A stretch of 7,813 bases of DNA from Anaerorudis sp964444915 (GCA_964444915.1 CAYUIY010000081.1:1-7813), one strand, 5' to 3'; counted from the first letter of the stretch, positions 1 to 5,558 are shown. The notes: generated from the letters alone by a model not told the origin. Program-made: numbers and translations.

Positions 1-319
1 TATCGATGGCACATCGGCAAACGCCGTCGGCATCGAAATAGGTAAACACGCACTCACGCCCTTTTATAATGGAAGTCACCAATTCGCCGTCATCGTCAAT
101 ATAGGCTATCCCCTGGTTTTCGATCAGCTCACGAGCTTTTGCCGAAAGGTCGCCCCAAATTTCCGGCAACACCTCTTTTATTGCTTCGCATTCTTCGTGC
201 GTCAACGGAGCACCCGCATCGCCCTCAACGCAGCACATTCCTTTGCATTTGGCTAGATCGCACACAAAACAAGTTTCAAAAATATCTTCCGAAATCAGTG
301 TATCCTCAATTTGTATCAT
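1..319 (-). CDS. DUF3109 family cysteine-rich protein (C-terminus cut by window edge)
   Basis: The N-terminal 106 codons are visible, and the reading frame stays open to the left edge. The protein begins MIQIEDTLISED and is cysteine-rich: C17, C20, C25, C29, C30, C44, C90, C101 and C103. The block C17-x2-C20-x4-C25-x3-C29-C30, followed by VEGDAGAPL, is what I recognise as the start of the DUF3109 family common in Bacteroidales. No biochemical function is established for that family as far as I know. The cysteine spacing suggests a bound metal (zinc or an iron-sulfur cluster), which is inference. No signal peptide or membrane segment is seen, so it is probably cytoplasmic. The ATG overlaps the stop of the upstream CPBP protease gene (TGATG), and GGAGG lies 7 nt before it, so the start is well supported and translation is probably coupled. 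Confidence 0.85.
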   Translation of the reverse strand, partial: MIQIEDTLISEDIFETCFVCDLAKCKGMCCVEGDAGAPLTHEECEAIKEVLPEIWGDLSAKARELIENQGIAYIDDDGELVTSIIKGRECVFTYFDADGVCRCAID

Positions 320-1200
320 CAAACATCCTCCATCCGTTTTTTGTAAAATCGAAACAAAAGTAAAGTAACGATCAAACTAATGGCTGCCCAACAACCAAAC
401 TCAAGGGTCAACGGCTGATTTTCTATCCACTGCATGAAATCGGTTTCTCCAAAAAAGTAAATAACCAACAAGGTAAACGCATTATTGAAAAAATGAGCCG
501 CAATGGGTAACCACAGATTACGACCGTACAAAAACAAATATCCTAGTAAAACACCCAAAACCAACCGCGGCAAAAAACCGTAAAATTGAAGGTGAATGGC
601 GCTGAAAAGAAAGGCAGTAAGCCATACAGCCGCATGTTCGTTTTTAAACATCTCCGCAAAGGATTGCTGCAGGACGCCACGAAAGAAAAATTCCTCGGCC
701 AACGCGGCAAAAACCCCAATCAGCAAAAAATTCACAATCAAAACCCCCGCATTTCTCCCCGACAACAATATTTCGGTAGCAGCCGTTGCCTCATTTTCGG
801 CCTGTTGCATCCATTGTTCTATGGATTTGAGCGATTCGGGCAGCTGCATCTGTTCGTTCAAACGTGTCAAAAAAGAAACCATAGGCATAGCCGTTATAAA
901 AATAAAAATAGCCATACCTATACCAAAAGCAAGCTTGCTGGACTTTTGCAAACGCAAAAAACAGGAAGGACGGCTTCCACCTAACCAGGAAACAAAGTAT
1001 GCCGGAAGAAAAAATATGAGCAAACTATGCAAAAAAGTATTCAAACGAATATACAAGGGATTTAAGGGGTCGTTCAAAGCAAAAACGACGGAAAAAAACT
1101 GCATCATACCGCCGGCTACAAACAATCCGACAAAAGAGAAGAGAAACAGATAAAAAATTCGGGCTTTCCCTGATAACGGAGTAGTAATGATTGGTTTCAT
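319..1200 (-). CDS. CPBP family intramembrane metalloprotease (CAAX protease/Abi type)
   Basis: A 293-residue, very hydrophobic protein with about eight predicted membrane segments (roughly residues 14-36, 52-73, 89-110, 150-168, 188-206, 211-226, 229-250 and 266-285) and a basic C-terminal end (RFYKKR). The three family signatures are present: EExxxR as E169-E170-FFF-R174, FxxxH as F199-SAI-H203, and HxxxN as H236-FFN-N240. These residues form the glutamate/histidine active site of CPBP (CAAX prenyl protease 2, Rce1-like) enzymes in the membrane. In bacteria, family members cleave or process membrane-associated peptides or act in bacteriocin self-protection; the substrate here cannot be read from sequence. 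The ATG at 1200 gives a complete first membrane segment, and a TAnnTTTG box lies about 35 nt upstream. It is first in a two-gene unit with the DUF3109 gene. Confidence 0.92.
   Translation of the reverse strand: MKPIITTPLSGKARIFYLFLFSFVGLFVAGGMMQFFSVVFALNDPLNPLYIRLNTFLHSLLIFFLPAYFVSWLGGSRPSCFLRLQKSSKLAFGIGMAIFIFITAMPMVSFLTRLNEQMQLPESLKSIEQWMQQAENEATAATEILLSGRNAGVLIVNFLLIGVFAALAEEFFFRGVLQQSFAEMFKNEHAAVWLTAFLFSAIHLQFYGFLPRLVLGVLLGYLFLYGRNLWLPIAAHFFNNAFTLLVIYFFGETDFMQWIENQPLTLEFGCWAAISLIVTLLLFRFYKKRMEDV
327..331 (-). promoter_or_regulatory. Shine-Dalgarno site for the DUF3109 gene
   Basis: GGAGG on the minus strand lies inside the last codons of the CPBP gene, 7 nt before the DUF3109 ATG. It is notable because Bacteroidota generally depend little on Shine-Dalgarno pairing, and none of the plus-strand genes here has a comparable purine core. 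Together with the TGATG stop/start overlap it supports the chosen start. It could be partly coincidental, as these bases also encode Met-Glu-Asp. Confidence 0.55.
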
Positions 1201-1234
1201 CCTGTTTTATTTTCCATATAAAATAGATATCATG

Positions 1235-1242
1235 CAAAGATA
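1235..1242 (-). promoter_or_regulatory. Bacteroidetes-type -7 box for the CPBP gene
   Basis: Read on the minus strand the bases are TATCTTTG, an exact match to TAnnTTTG. The box ends 34 nt before the CPBP ATG, which would give a leader of roughly 28 nt. I do not find a TTTG -33 box at the expected distance, so the match rests on the -7 element and its placement. Confidence 0.5.
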
Positions 1243-1436
1243 TAAAAAGTTATTTAAGAAATTTGATATGTGAAATTAAGCTTTGTATCCATTCCGTGGG
1301 TATGTTTTTTTCTATATTTTAACAATACATGTTTTTTAACTTTTGCGATCGGACAAACGATTACCGCATTGGGTGTGTGAAATGGTTGACGGAAAAATAG
1401 GACCGGAGCAAATTTTTACTCTCGCCCAAACATCTG

Positions 1437-1567
1437 TTTTAGGATTGTACCCGGGTTTTCCTTCTTTCCCGATCCTAAAATTAAGGTTATACCGATATTT
1501 TCCTTCTTTCCTGACCTTAATTTTAAGGTTCTACCACGGTTTTCCTCTGTTTTCAACAACATAATTT
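1437..1567. repeat. Three 42-bp tandem units forming hairpins with shared arms
   Basis: Units align with an exact 42-base period (anchors TTAGGATTG at 1439, TTAAGGTTA at 1481, TTAAGGTTC at 1523). Each unit is an arm plus a 26-nt loop carrying TACC and a pyrimidine run (TTTTCCTTCTTTCC in units 1 and 2, TTTTCCTCTGTTTTC in unit 3). Unit 1 arms 1437-1445 and 1472-1480 pair perfectly over 9 bp. Unit 2 arms 1476-1487 and 1514-1525 pair perfectly over 12 bp. Neighbouring units share the arm between them; the arm at 1514-1529 is itself palindromic (ACCTTAA-TT-TTAAGGT). Unit 3 has lost most of its right-arm pairing. The unit length is a multiple of three, but I see no credible protein. Most likely it is an intergenic palindromic repeat family or part of an untranslated RNA. 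Confidence 0.75.
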
Positions 1568-1601
1568 AAGCACTTCAACAGTAATCATTAAATTATGTTG
1601 T
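1556..1601. repeat. 14-bp perfect inverted repeat with 18-nt loop
   Basis: ACAACATAATTTAA at 1556-1569 is the exact reverse complement of TTAAATTATGTTGT at 1588-1601. The stem is AT-rich and no T-run follows on either strand, so it is a poor intrinsic terminator. Its left arm starts exactly where the right arm of the third 42-bp unit would fall. The right arm also overlaps a second hairpin at 1591-1608 (AATTATG-TTGT-CATAATT), so the two stems exclude each other. It may be an operator, a structured RNA or a repeat end. Confidence 0.7.
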
Positions 1602-1654
1602 CATAATTAGTGCAGAATGCCGGTTTCGAGTCGGATATGCAAATTGAATTGGTA

Positions 1655-1674
1655 CACATTGACTCTACAGTGTG
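1655..1674. promoter_or_regulatory. Dyad just upstream of the tig promoter (possible operator)
   Basis: CACATTG at 1655-1661 and CAGTGTG at 1668-1674 form an inverted repeat with 6 nt between, imperfect at one position (a G-U pair if transcribed). It ends 5 nt before the -33 box of the tig promoter, a position where a dimeric regulator could bind. No specific regulator family is suggested by the sequence. Confidence 0.35.
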
Positions 1675-1679
1675 ATAAT

Positions 1680-1710
1680 TTTGCTAATTAGAAGAATAAA
1701 CGTAATTTTG
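1680..1710 (+). promoter_or_regulatory. Bacteroidetes-type promoter for tig
   Basis: TTTG at 1680-1683, a 19-nt spacer, then TAATTTTG at 1703-1710 match the Bacteroides -33/-7 consensus (TTTG, TAnnTTTG) exactly. Transcription would start near 1715-1718, giving a leader of about 105 nt before the tig ATG. The bases 1676-1683 also read TAATTTTG, so the -33 region is a copy of the -7 sequence 27 bp upstream; that upstream copy lacks its own -33 box. Confidence 0.7.
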
Positions 1711-1743
1711 CAGCTCTAAAATCAGAATAAAGATTGCAAAAAG

Positions 1744-1767
1744 AATTGATCTTCAAATTGATCTTCA
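1744..1767 (+). repeat. 12-bp perfect tandem duplication in the tig leader
   Basis: AATTGATCTTCA occurs twice in direct succession (1744-1755 and 1756-1767) within the predicted untranslated leader of tig, about 55 nt before the ATG. It may be a slippage product or a doubled binding site; nothing decides between them. Confidence 0.8.
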
Positions 1768-1820
1768 AAACAATCTATACAATAAAAGAAGTTTCATAAA
1801 AAACAACTAAAACAGCTGTA

Positions 1821-3275
1821 ATGAACATATCGCTAAACAAAACAGATAATGTAAGCGGTGTAATCACCGTACAAATCGAAAAAGCAGATTATCAAGGAAA
1901 AGTAGAAGAGGCATTAAACCGGCTGCGTCATCAGGTAAATATCCCCGGTTTCAGACATGGAAAAGTGCCCAAAGGAATCGTCGAAAAAATGTATGGGAAA
2001 ACCGTCCTTGCCGACGAATTGTCGAAAATACTAAACGACGAGCTGTTTAAATACATTCGCGACAACGACTTACATATACTAGGAGAACCCTTAGCAGTTG
2101 AAAACGAAGAAAATAAAATCGATTTCGAAAAGGACGAAAATTTTACCTTTTCATTCGATATCGCCCTTTCGCCAGAATTTGAACTGTCGTTCACCCAGGA
2201 AGACAAACTTACCTATTATCATATAACGCTCGACGAGGAAACGCTGCAAGATCAAATGAATGCCTACCTGAATAATTACGGCACATATGAAGCGGTAGAC
2301 GAACCGGCATTGGAAGACGACCTGCTGAAAGGCACCCTCGTTGAACTGGAAAACGGACAGCCAAAAGAAAACGGCATGGTAATCGAAAATGCCATTATCA
2401 TGCCCCTGTATGTGAAAGACAAAGAGACTCGCAACCAATTGATTGGTGCAAAGGTGGGCGACAAAATTGTGCTTAATCCCAAAAAAGCCTACGACAACAA
2501 CGAAGCAGAAGTTGCCTCTTTGCTGCAAACAACCAAAGACAAAATACAAGAAATTGATTCGGATTTCAGCTTCGAAATAAAAGAAATTACCCGCTATAAA
2601 AAGCCCGAGATGAACCAAGAATTTTTTGACAAAATCTTGGGCGAAGGTGCGGTTGCATCGGAAGAGGAATTTAAATCGAAAATCCACGAATTGCTAAATA
2701 CTCAATTCATTTCATACAGCGAGTACCTGTTTATACGCGATTTGCGTAACCTGATCCTCGAGAAAATGAAAGATGTGGAGTTACCCGAAGAATTTCTTAA
2801 ACGATGGATCCGAGAATCGAACAAAGAAGCCACTGATGAAAACATCGAGAAAGATTTCCCACGAATTCTAGACGATCTGAAATTTTCGTTGGCAAAAGAC
2901 AAAATCATCAAGGAGCAACATATCGAAATTAAAGAGGAAGATATAAGAACATTGGCCAACGAAACAGCTAAAATTCAATTTATCCGATACGGAATATTGA
3001 ATGCTCAAGATGAATTTCTGGGAGATTATGTAAAAAATATGCTCTCTGATGAGAAAACGGTCAACGAACTCTATCAACAAACCCTCAACAGAAAAATCAT
3101 AGAAGAAGTAAAACAATCTGCTGACGTGGAAGAAAAGGAAATTACTTCGAAAGAATTGTCCGATATGCTCGAAAAAGAAAAGGAAAAGGAAAAAGAGAAT
3201 ACAACAGAGAAAGAGGTGAGTGAAAAAGAAAAGGAAGTAAAAGGAGAAGGCGAAAAGGATACACAGAAAGAATAA
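1821..3275 (+). CDS. tig: Trigger factor, ribosome-associated chaperone
   Basis: 484 residues. Trigger factor docks at the ribosomal exit tunnel and shields nascent chains. The N-terminal ribosome-binding domain (about residues 1-145) carries the signature loop GFRHGKVP at 43-50, at the same position as in the E. coli protein. A PPIase-like middle segment (about 150-255) keeps the family layout (QLIGAKVGDKIVLNP, then EIKEITRYKKPEMNQEFF) but lacks a clear FKBP active site, as is usual in Bacteroidales. The helical C-terminal substrate-cradling domain follows (about 260-445). Residues 451-484 are a low-complexity tail in which 23 of 34 residues are Lys or Glu; this is longer than I expect for the family. 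The ATG at 1821 gives the standard family N-terminus. The gene has its own promoter and precedes clpPX, a common quality-control grouping. Confidence 0.96.
   Translation: MNISLNKTDNVSGVITVQIEKADYQGKVEEALNRLRHQVNIPGFRHGKVPKGIVEKMYGKTVLADELSKILNDELFKYIRDNDLHILGEPLAVENEENKIDFEKDENFTFSFDIALSPEFELSFTQEDKLTYYHITLDEETLQDQMNAYLNNYGTYEAVDEPALEDDLLKGTLVELENGQPKENGMVIENAIIMPLYVKDKETRNQLIGAKVGDKIVLNPKKAYDNNEAEVASLLQTTKDKIQEIDSDFSFEIKEITRYKKPEMNQEFFDKILGEGAVASEEEFKSKIHELLNTQFISYSEYLFIRDLRNLILEKMKDVELPEEFLKRWIRESNKEATDENIEKDFPRILDDLKFSLAKDKIIKEQHIEIKEEDIRTLANETAKIQFIRYGILNAQDEFLGDYVKNMLSDEKTVNELYQQTLNRKIIEEVKQSADVEEKEITSKELSDMLEKEKEKEKENTTEKEVSEKEKEVKGEGEKDTQKE
3171..3236 (+). repeat. Purine-rich low-complexity repeat in the tig 3' end
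   Basis: The 15-mer GAAAAAGAAAAGGAA occurs at 3171-3185 and again at 3222-3236, 51 bp (17 codons) apart and in frame, within an almost all-purine coding-strand stretch. It encodes the EKEKE tail of trigger factor and looks like a product of replication slippage or local duplication. Confidence 0.7.
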
Positions 3276-3297
3276 AAACTGCATTCTACCCTATCCC

Positions 3298-3403
3298 AAA
3301 GGTTTTTTACCTTCCGAGCATAGCGTTTCACAAAGTTTAACAGTATATTCCGAATATTCATTATAACTTTGTTTATCGTTTGAGCGGAAGGCAAAAAACC
3401 TTT
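3298..3403. repeat. 106-nt nested foldback between tig and clpP
   Basis: The outer arms 3298-3316 and 3385-3403 (left begins AAAGGTTTTTTACC) are inverted copies matching at 18 of 19 positions. Inside, ACAAAGTT at 3330-3337 pairs with AACTTTGT at 3365-3372, extended by TAA/TTA across a one-base bulge. The centre is ATATTC-C-GAATAT at 3345-3357. The element starts 22 nt after the tig stop. It could be an attenuator or RNA-processing hairpin controlling read-through from tig into clpPX, or a small non-autonomous mobile element (MITE) with 19-bp terminal repeats. CCTAT occurs at 3290-3294 and 3404-3408, but the left copy does not abut the arm, so target-site duplication is not shown. Confidence 0.7.
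3364..3371 (+). promoter_or_regulatory. Possible -7 box for clpP inside the foldback
   Basis: TAACTTTG matches TAnnTTTG exactly and overlaps the inner right arm of the foldback. A transcript from here would have a leader of about 125 nt and would omit the left arm, so it could not form the long hairpin. No TTTG lies at the -33 distance, so the call is weak. A shorter near-match, TATTTG at 3427-3432, is an alternative. Confidence 0.3.
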
Positions 3404-3469
3404 CCTATTTTAAATATTCGGCATCGTATTTGTAGATAGAAAGACTACACGAATTAAGTAAAAACAATA

Positions 3470-3484
3470 TCGGAAATTATCCGA
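3470..3484 (+). promoter_or_regulatory. Small hairpin in the clpP leader
   Basis: TCGGA at 3470-3474 and TCCGA at 3480-3484 form a perfect 5-bp stem with an AATTA loop, ending 16 nt before the clpP ATG. This is close enough to influence ribosome access, but the stem is short and may be chance. Confidence 0.3.
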
Positions 3485-3500
3485 GAAACAAAAACAAAAT

Positions 3501-4202
3501 ATGAAAAACGAAAACGATTTCAGAAAATACGCCGTAAAGCATTTAGGAATGAGCGGCTCACGATTAGATAGCTATATGAAAATAACCAGCGACTATGGTT
3601 ACATATCGCCAACCATTATAGAAGAACGACAACTTAACGTTGCACAAATGGACGTTTTCTCGCGTTTGATGATGGACCGGATTATTTTTCTGGGAACCCA
3701 GATCGACGAATATGCAGCCAATGTTGTGCAGGCACAATTGCTTTATCTGGATTCATCGGACCCCGGGAAAGATATCTCGCTCTACATTAACTCACCCGGT
3801 GGAAGCGTGTATGCCGGCTATGGTATTTACGATACCATGCAATTTATCTCGAGCGACGTTTCCACCATCTGCACAGGCATCGCAGCATCTATGGCGGCTG
3901 TATTGCTCGTAGCAGGAACACAAAAAAAACGTTTTGCACTGCCGCATTCGCGCGTAATGATACATCAACCGTTGGGAGGCGCACAAGGACCGGCTTCGGA
4001 TATCGAAATCACCGCTCGTGAGATTGCCCGAGTAAAACGCGAACTTTTTACCATCATCTCGCAACACTCAGGACAACCGTATGAAGTAATAGAGCGCGAT
4101 TCGGACCGCGATTTTTGGATGACAGCACCCGAAGCGAAAGAATACGGTATGATCGACGATGTATTGATAAATAAAGCAAAAAACAATCAGGAAAACAAAT
4201 AA
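3501..4202 (+). CDS. clpP: ATP-dependent Clp protease proteolytic subunit
   Basis: 233 residues, peptidase family S14. It forms the barrel-shaped chamber that degrades polypeptides delivered by ClpX. The catalytic triad is visible: S130 in GIAASMAA, H155 in RVMIHQPLGG and D204 in SDRDFWM. The oxyanion-loop glycines lie in INSPGG (96-101). The core aligns closely with E. coli ClpP (for example YDTMQFI, DVSTIC, PEAKEYGMID). Compared with the E. coli precursor (207 residues, mature start at residue 15), the segment before the mature-like start (near ISPTIIEE, residue 35) is about 33 residues, suggesting a longer propeptide removed on maturation. The ATG at 3501 is the first in frame after an AT-rich leader. 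Only 38 nt separate it from clpX, so the two are almost surely one transcript. Confidence 0.97.
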   Translation: MKNENDFRKYAVKHLGMSGSRLDSYMKITSDYGYISPTIIEERQLNVAQMDVFSRLMMDRIIFLGTQIDEYAANVVQAQLLYLDSSDPGKDISLYINSPGGSVYAGYGIYDTMQFISSDVSTICTGIAASMAAVLLVAGTQKKRFALPHSRVMIHQPLGGAQGPASDIEITAREIARVKRELFTIISQHSGQPYEVIERDSDRDFWMTAPEAKEYGMIDDVLINKAKNNQENK

Positions 4203-4240
4203 AAACTAATTCAGAAAAACAAAAACATATCGATTAGAAA

Positions 4241-5485
4241 ATGGCAAAAAAATCAAATAGCAGTAATCATTGCAGTTTCTGTGGTAGAAGCGAAAACGAA
4301 GTGACGCTTCTCATTGCAGGAATTTCGGGATACATCTGCGACATGTGTGCCGAACAAGCACACGAAATAGTGAACGAAACATTTAGGGGGTCAGAGAAGC
4401 AGCCAACCAATTTTGCGCTTGCCAATCTTCCCAAACCAAAACAAATAAAAGAATTTCTTGACGAATACGTTATCGGACAAGATACGGCAAAACGTTTCCT
4501 GTCGGTAGCAGTATATAACCACTATAAACGCATCTTGCAAAAAAACATCAAAGAAGAGGTAGAAATAGAAAAATCGAACATCATCTTGGTGGGACCCACC
4601 GGAACAGGTAAAACATTGCTTGCGCAAACCATAGCAAAAATGCTGCAGGTACCTTTCACCATTGTGGATGCTACCGTGTTTACCGAAGCAGGATACGTGG
4701 GCGAAGATGTGGAAAGTATCCTTACCCGTCTACTGCAAGTGGCCGATTACGATGTTGCTGCAGCAGAAAGGGGAATTGTTTTTATTGATGAGATCGACAA
4801 AATTGCCCGCAAAAACGATAATCCTTCAATAACGCGCGACGTGAGCGGCGAAGGCGTTCAACAAGGATTATTGAAACTGCTGGAAGGTTCCGTAGTCAAC
4901 GTTCCACCTCAAGGGGGAAGAAAACACCCCGAACAACGCATGATTGCCGTAAACACCAAAAACATTTTATTCATTTGCGGGGGTGCTTTCGACGGAATCG
5001 AAAAAAAGATCGCTCAACGACTCAACGCTCATGTTGTGGGCTACACGGCAAGCAACAACGCTATGCAAATTGATAGAAACAATCTGTTGAAATACATCAC
5101 GCCGATGGATCTGAAAGCTTACGGACTCATACCCGAACTCATCGGACGTTTGCCGATACTTACCTATCTTGACCCACTAGATAGAAATGCCTTGCTGCGT
5201 ATTCTGACAGAGCCTAAAAACTCCATTATTAAACAATACGAAAAACTGTTTGAAATGGACGGAATAACGCTAACTTTCGAAAAAAGCGTTTTTGAATATG
5301 TAGTAGATAAAACTATCGAATACAAAGTTGGGGCACGTGGTCTGCGATCAATCATGGAAGTAATCATGATGGATGCAATGTTTGTGCTTCCTTCCGAAAG
5401 CAACAAAAAGAAACTTCATATCACACTCGATTATGCAAAAAGGCACCTTGAAAAATCGGAATTCGGAAAATTAAAAGTTGCCTGA
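4241..5485 (+). CDS. clpX: ATP-dependent Clp protease ATP-binding subunit ClpX
   Basis: 414 residues, a hexameric AAA+ unfoldase that recognises, unfolds and threads substrates into ClpP. The N-terminal zinc-binding domain has C11-x2-C14 and C33-x2-C36. Then come Walker A GPTGTGKT (118-125), the GYVGED pore loop (151-156), Walker B FIDEID (181-186), the RKH pore loop (227-229), the arginine finger R303 in PELIGRLP and sensor 2 GARGLR (364-369). The ClpP-docking loop, IGF in E. coli, reads V266-G267-Y268 here; I recall the same in other Bacteroidales ClpX. Length and domain order are normal for the family. The ATG at 4241 places the zinc finger at its usual distance from the start. It ends just before two terminator-like hairpins. 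Confidence 0.97.
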   Translation: MAKKSNSSNHCSFCGRSENEVTLLIAGISGYICDMCAEQAHEIVNETFRGSEKQPTNFALANLPKPKQIKEFLDEYVIGQDTAKRFLSVAVYNHYKRILQKNIKEEVEIEKSNIILVGPTGTGKTLLAQTIAKMLQVPFTIVDATVFTEAGYVGEDVESILTRLLQVADYDVAAAERGIVFIDEIDKIARKNDNPSITRDVSGEGVQQGLLKLLEGSVVNVPPQGGRKHPEQRMIAVNTKNILFICGGAFDGIEKKIAQRLNAHVVGYTASNNAMQIDRNNLLKYITPMDLKAYGLIPELIGRLPILTYLDPLDRNALLRILTEPKNSIIKQYEKLFEMDGITLTFEKSVFEYVVDKTIEYKVGARGLRSIMEVIMMDAMFVLPSESNKKKLHITLDYAKRHLEKSEFGKLKVA

Positions 5486-5519
5486 TTTCATTGAAGAATG
5501 AGCTCGATACAAACAATTG

Positions 5520-5544
5520 AGAAGAGGATGCTTCATCCTCTTCT
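5520..5544 (+). terminator. Hairpin terminator after clpX (first of two)
   Basis: AGAAGAGGATG at 5520-5530 and CATCCTCTTCT at 5534-5544 form a perfect 11-bp stem with a CTT loop, starting 35 nt after the clpX stop. A short pyrimidine stretch (TTCTC) follows rather than a pure T-run. Confidence 0.7.
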
Positions 5545-5558
5545 TTCTCAGAATATCA

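Larger units (their letters stand above)
1201..1820. other. Long AT-rich intergenic region between diverging CPBP and tig genes
   Basis: About 620 bases with no convincing gene. From 1243 to about 1400 I see only T-rich sequence and a less AT-rich stretch (about 1345-1420) with no recognisable product. From 1437 to 1608 there are structured repeats, from 1655 to 1710 a dyad plus the tig promoter, and from 1744 to 1767 a short tandem duplication; these are listed separately. I see no tRNA cloverleaf or known small-RNA family. The 1345-1420 stretch could be the remnant of a lost gene or part of a small RNA, but nothing shows which. Confidence 0.6.

Noticed and set aside
596..1153. 185-codon plus-strand frame antisense to the CPBP gene
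   Set aside because: The minus-strand frame has all three CPBP motifs; the antisense product is Lys/Ser/Cys-rich with no recognisable domain and no promoter.
1343..1564. 73-codon plus-strand reading frame with a 14-residue repeat (LYPGFPSFP-like)
   Set aside because: It starts at TTG, has no ribosome site, and its repeats are explained by the 42-bp DNA repeat. The paired changes in the stems favour structure over protein, and unit 3 does not keep the peptide pattern well.
1437..1567. CRISPR-like array (palindromic 16-mers spaced by 26 nt)
   Set aside because: The spacers resemble one another, the repeats are not identical, there are only about three units, and no cas gene is near.
1556..1601. 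Intrinsic terminator
   Set aside because: The stem is almost entirely A/T, no T-run follows on either strand, and no gene ends nearby.
2151..2687. 178-codon minus-strand frame inside tig
   Set aside because: It is the Phe/Val-rich mirror of a Lys/Glu-rich coding sequence; trigger factor on the other strand is certain.
3290..3408. Target-site duplication CCTAT flanking the foldback (proof of a MITE)
   Set aside because: The left copy is separated from the arm by CCC while the right copy abuts it; a 5-bp match in this sequence is easily chance.
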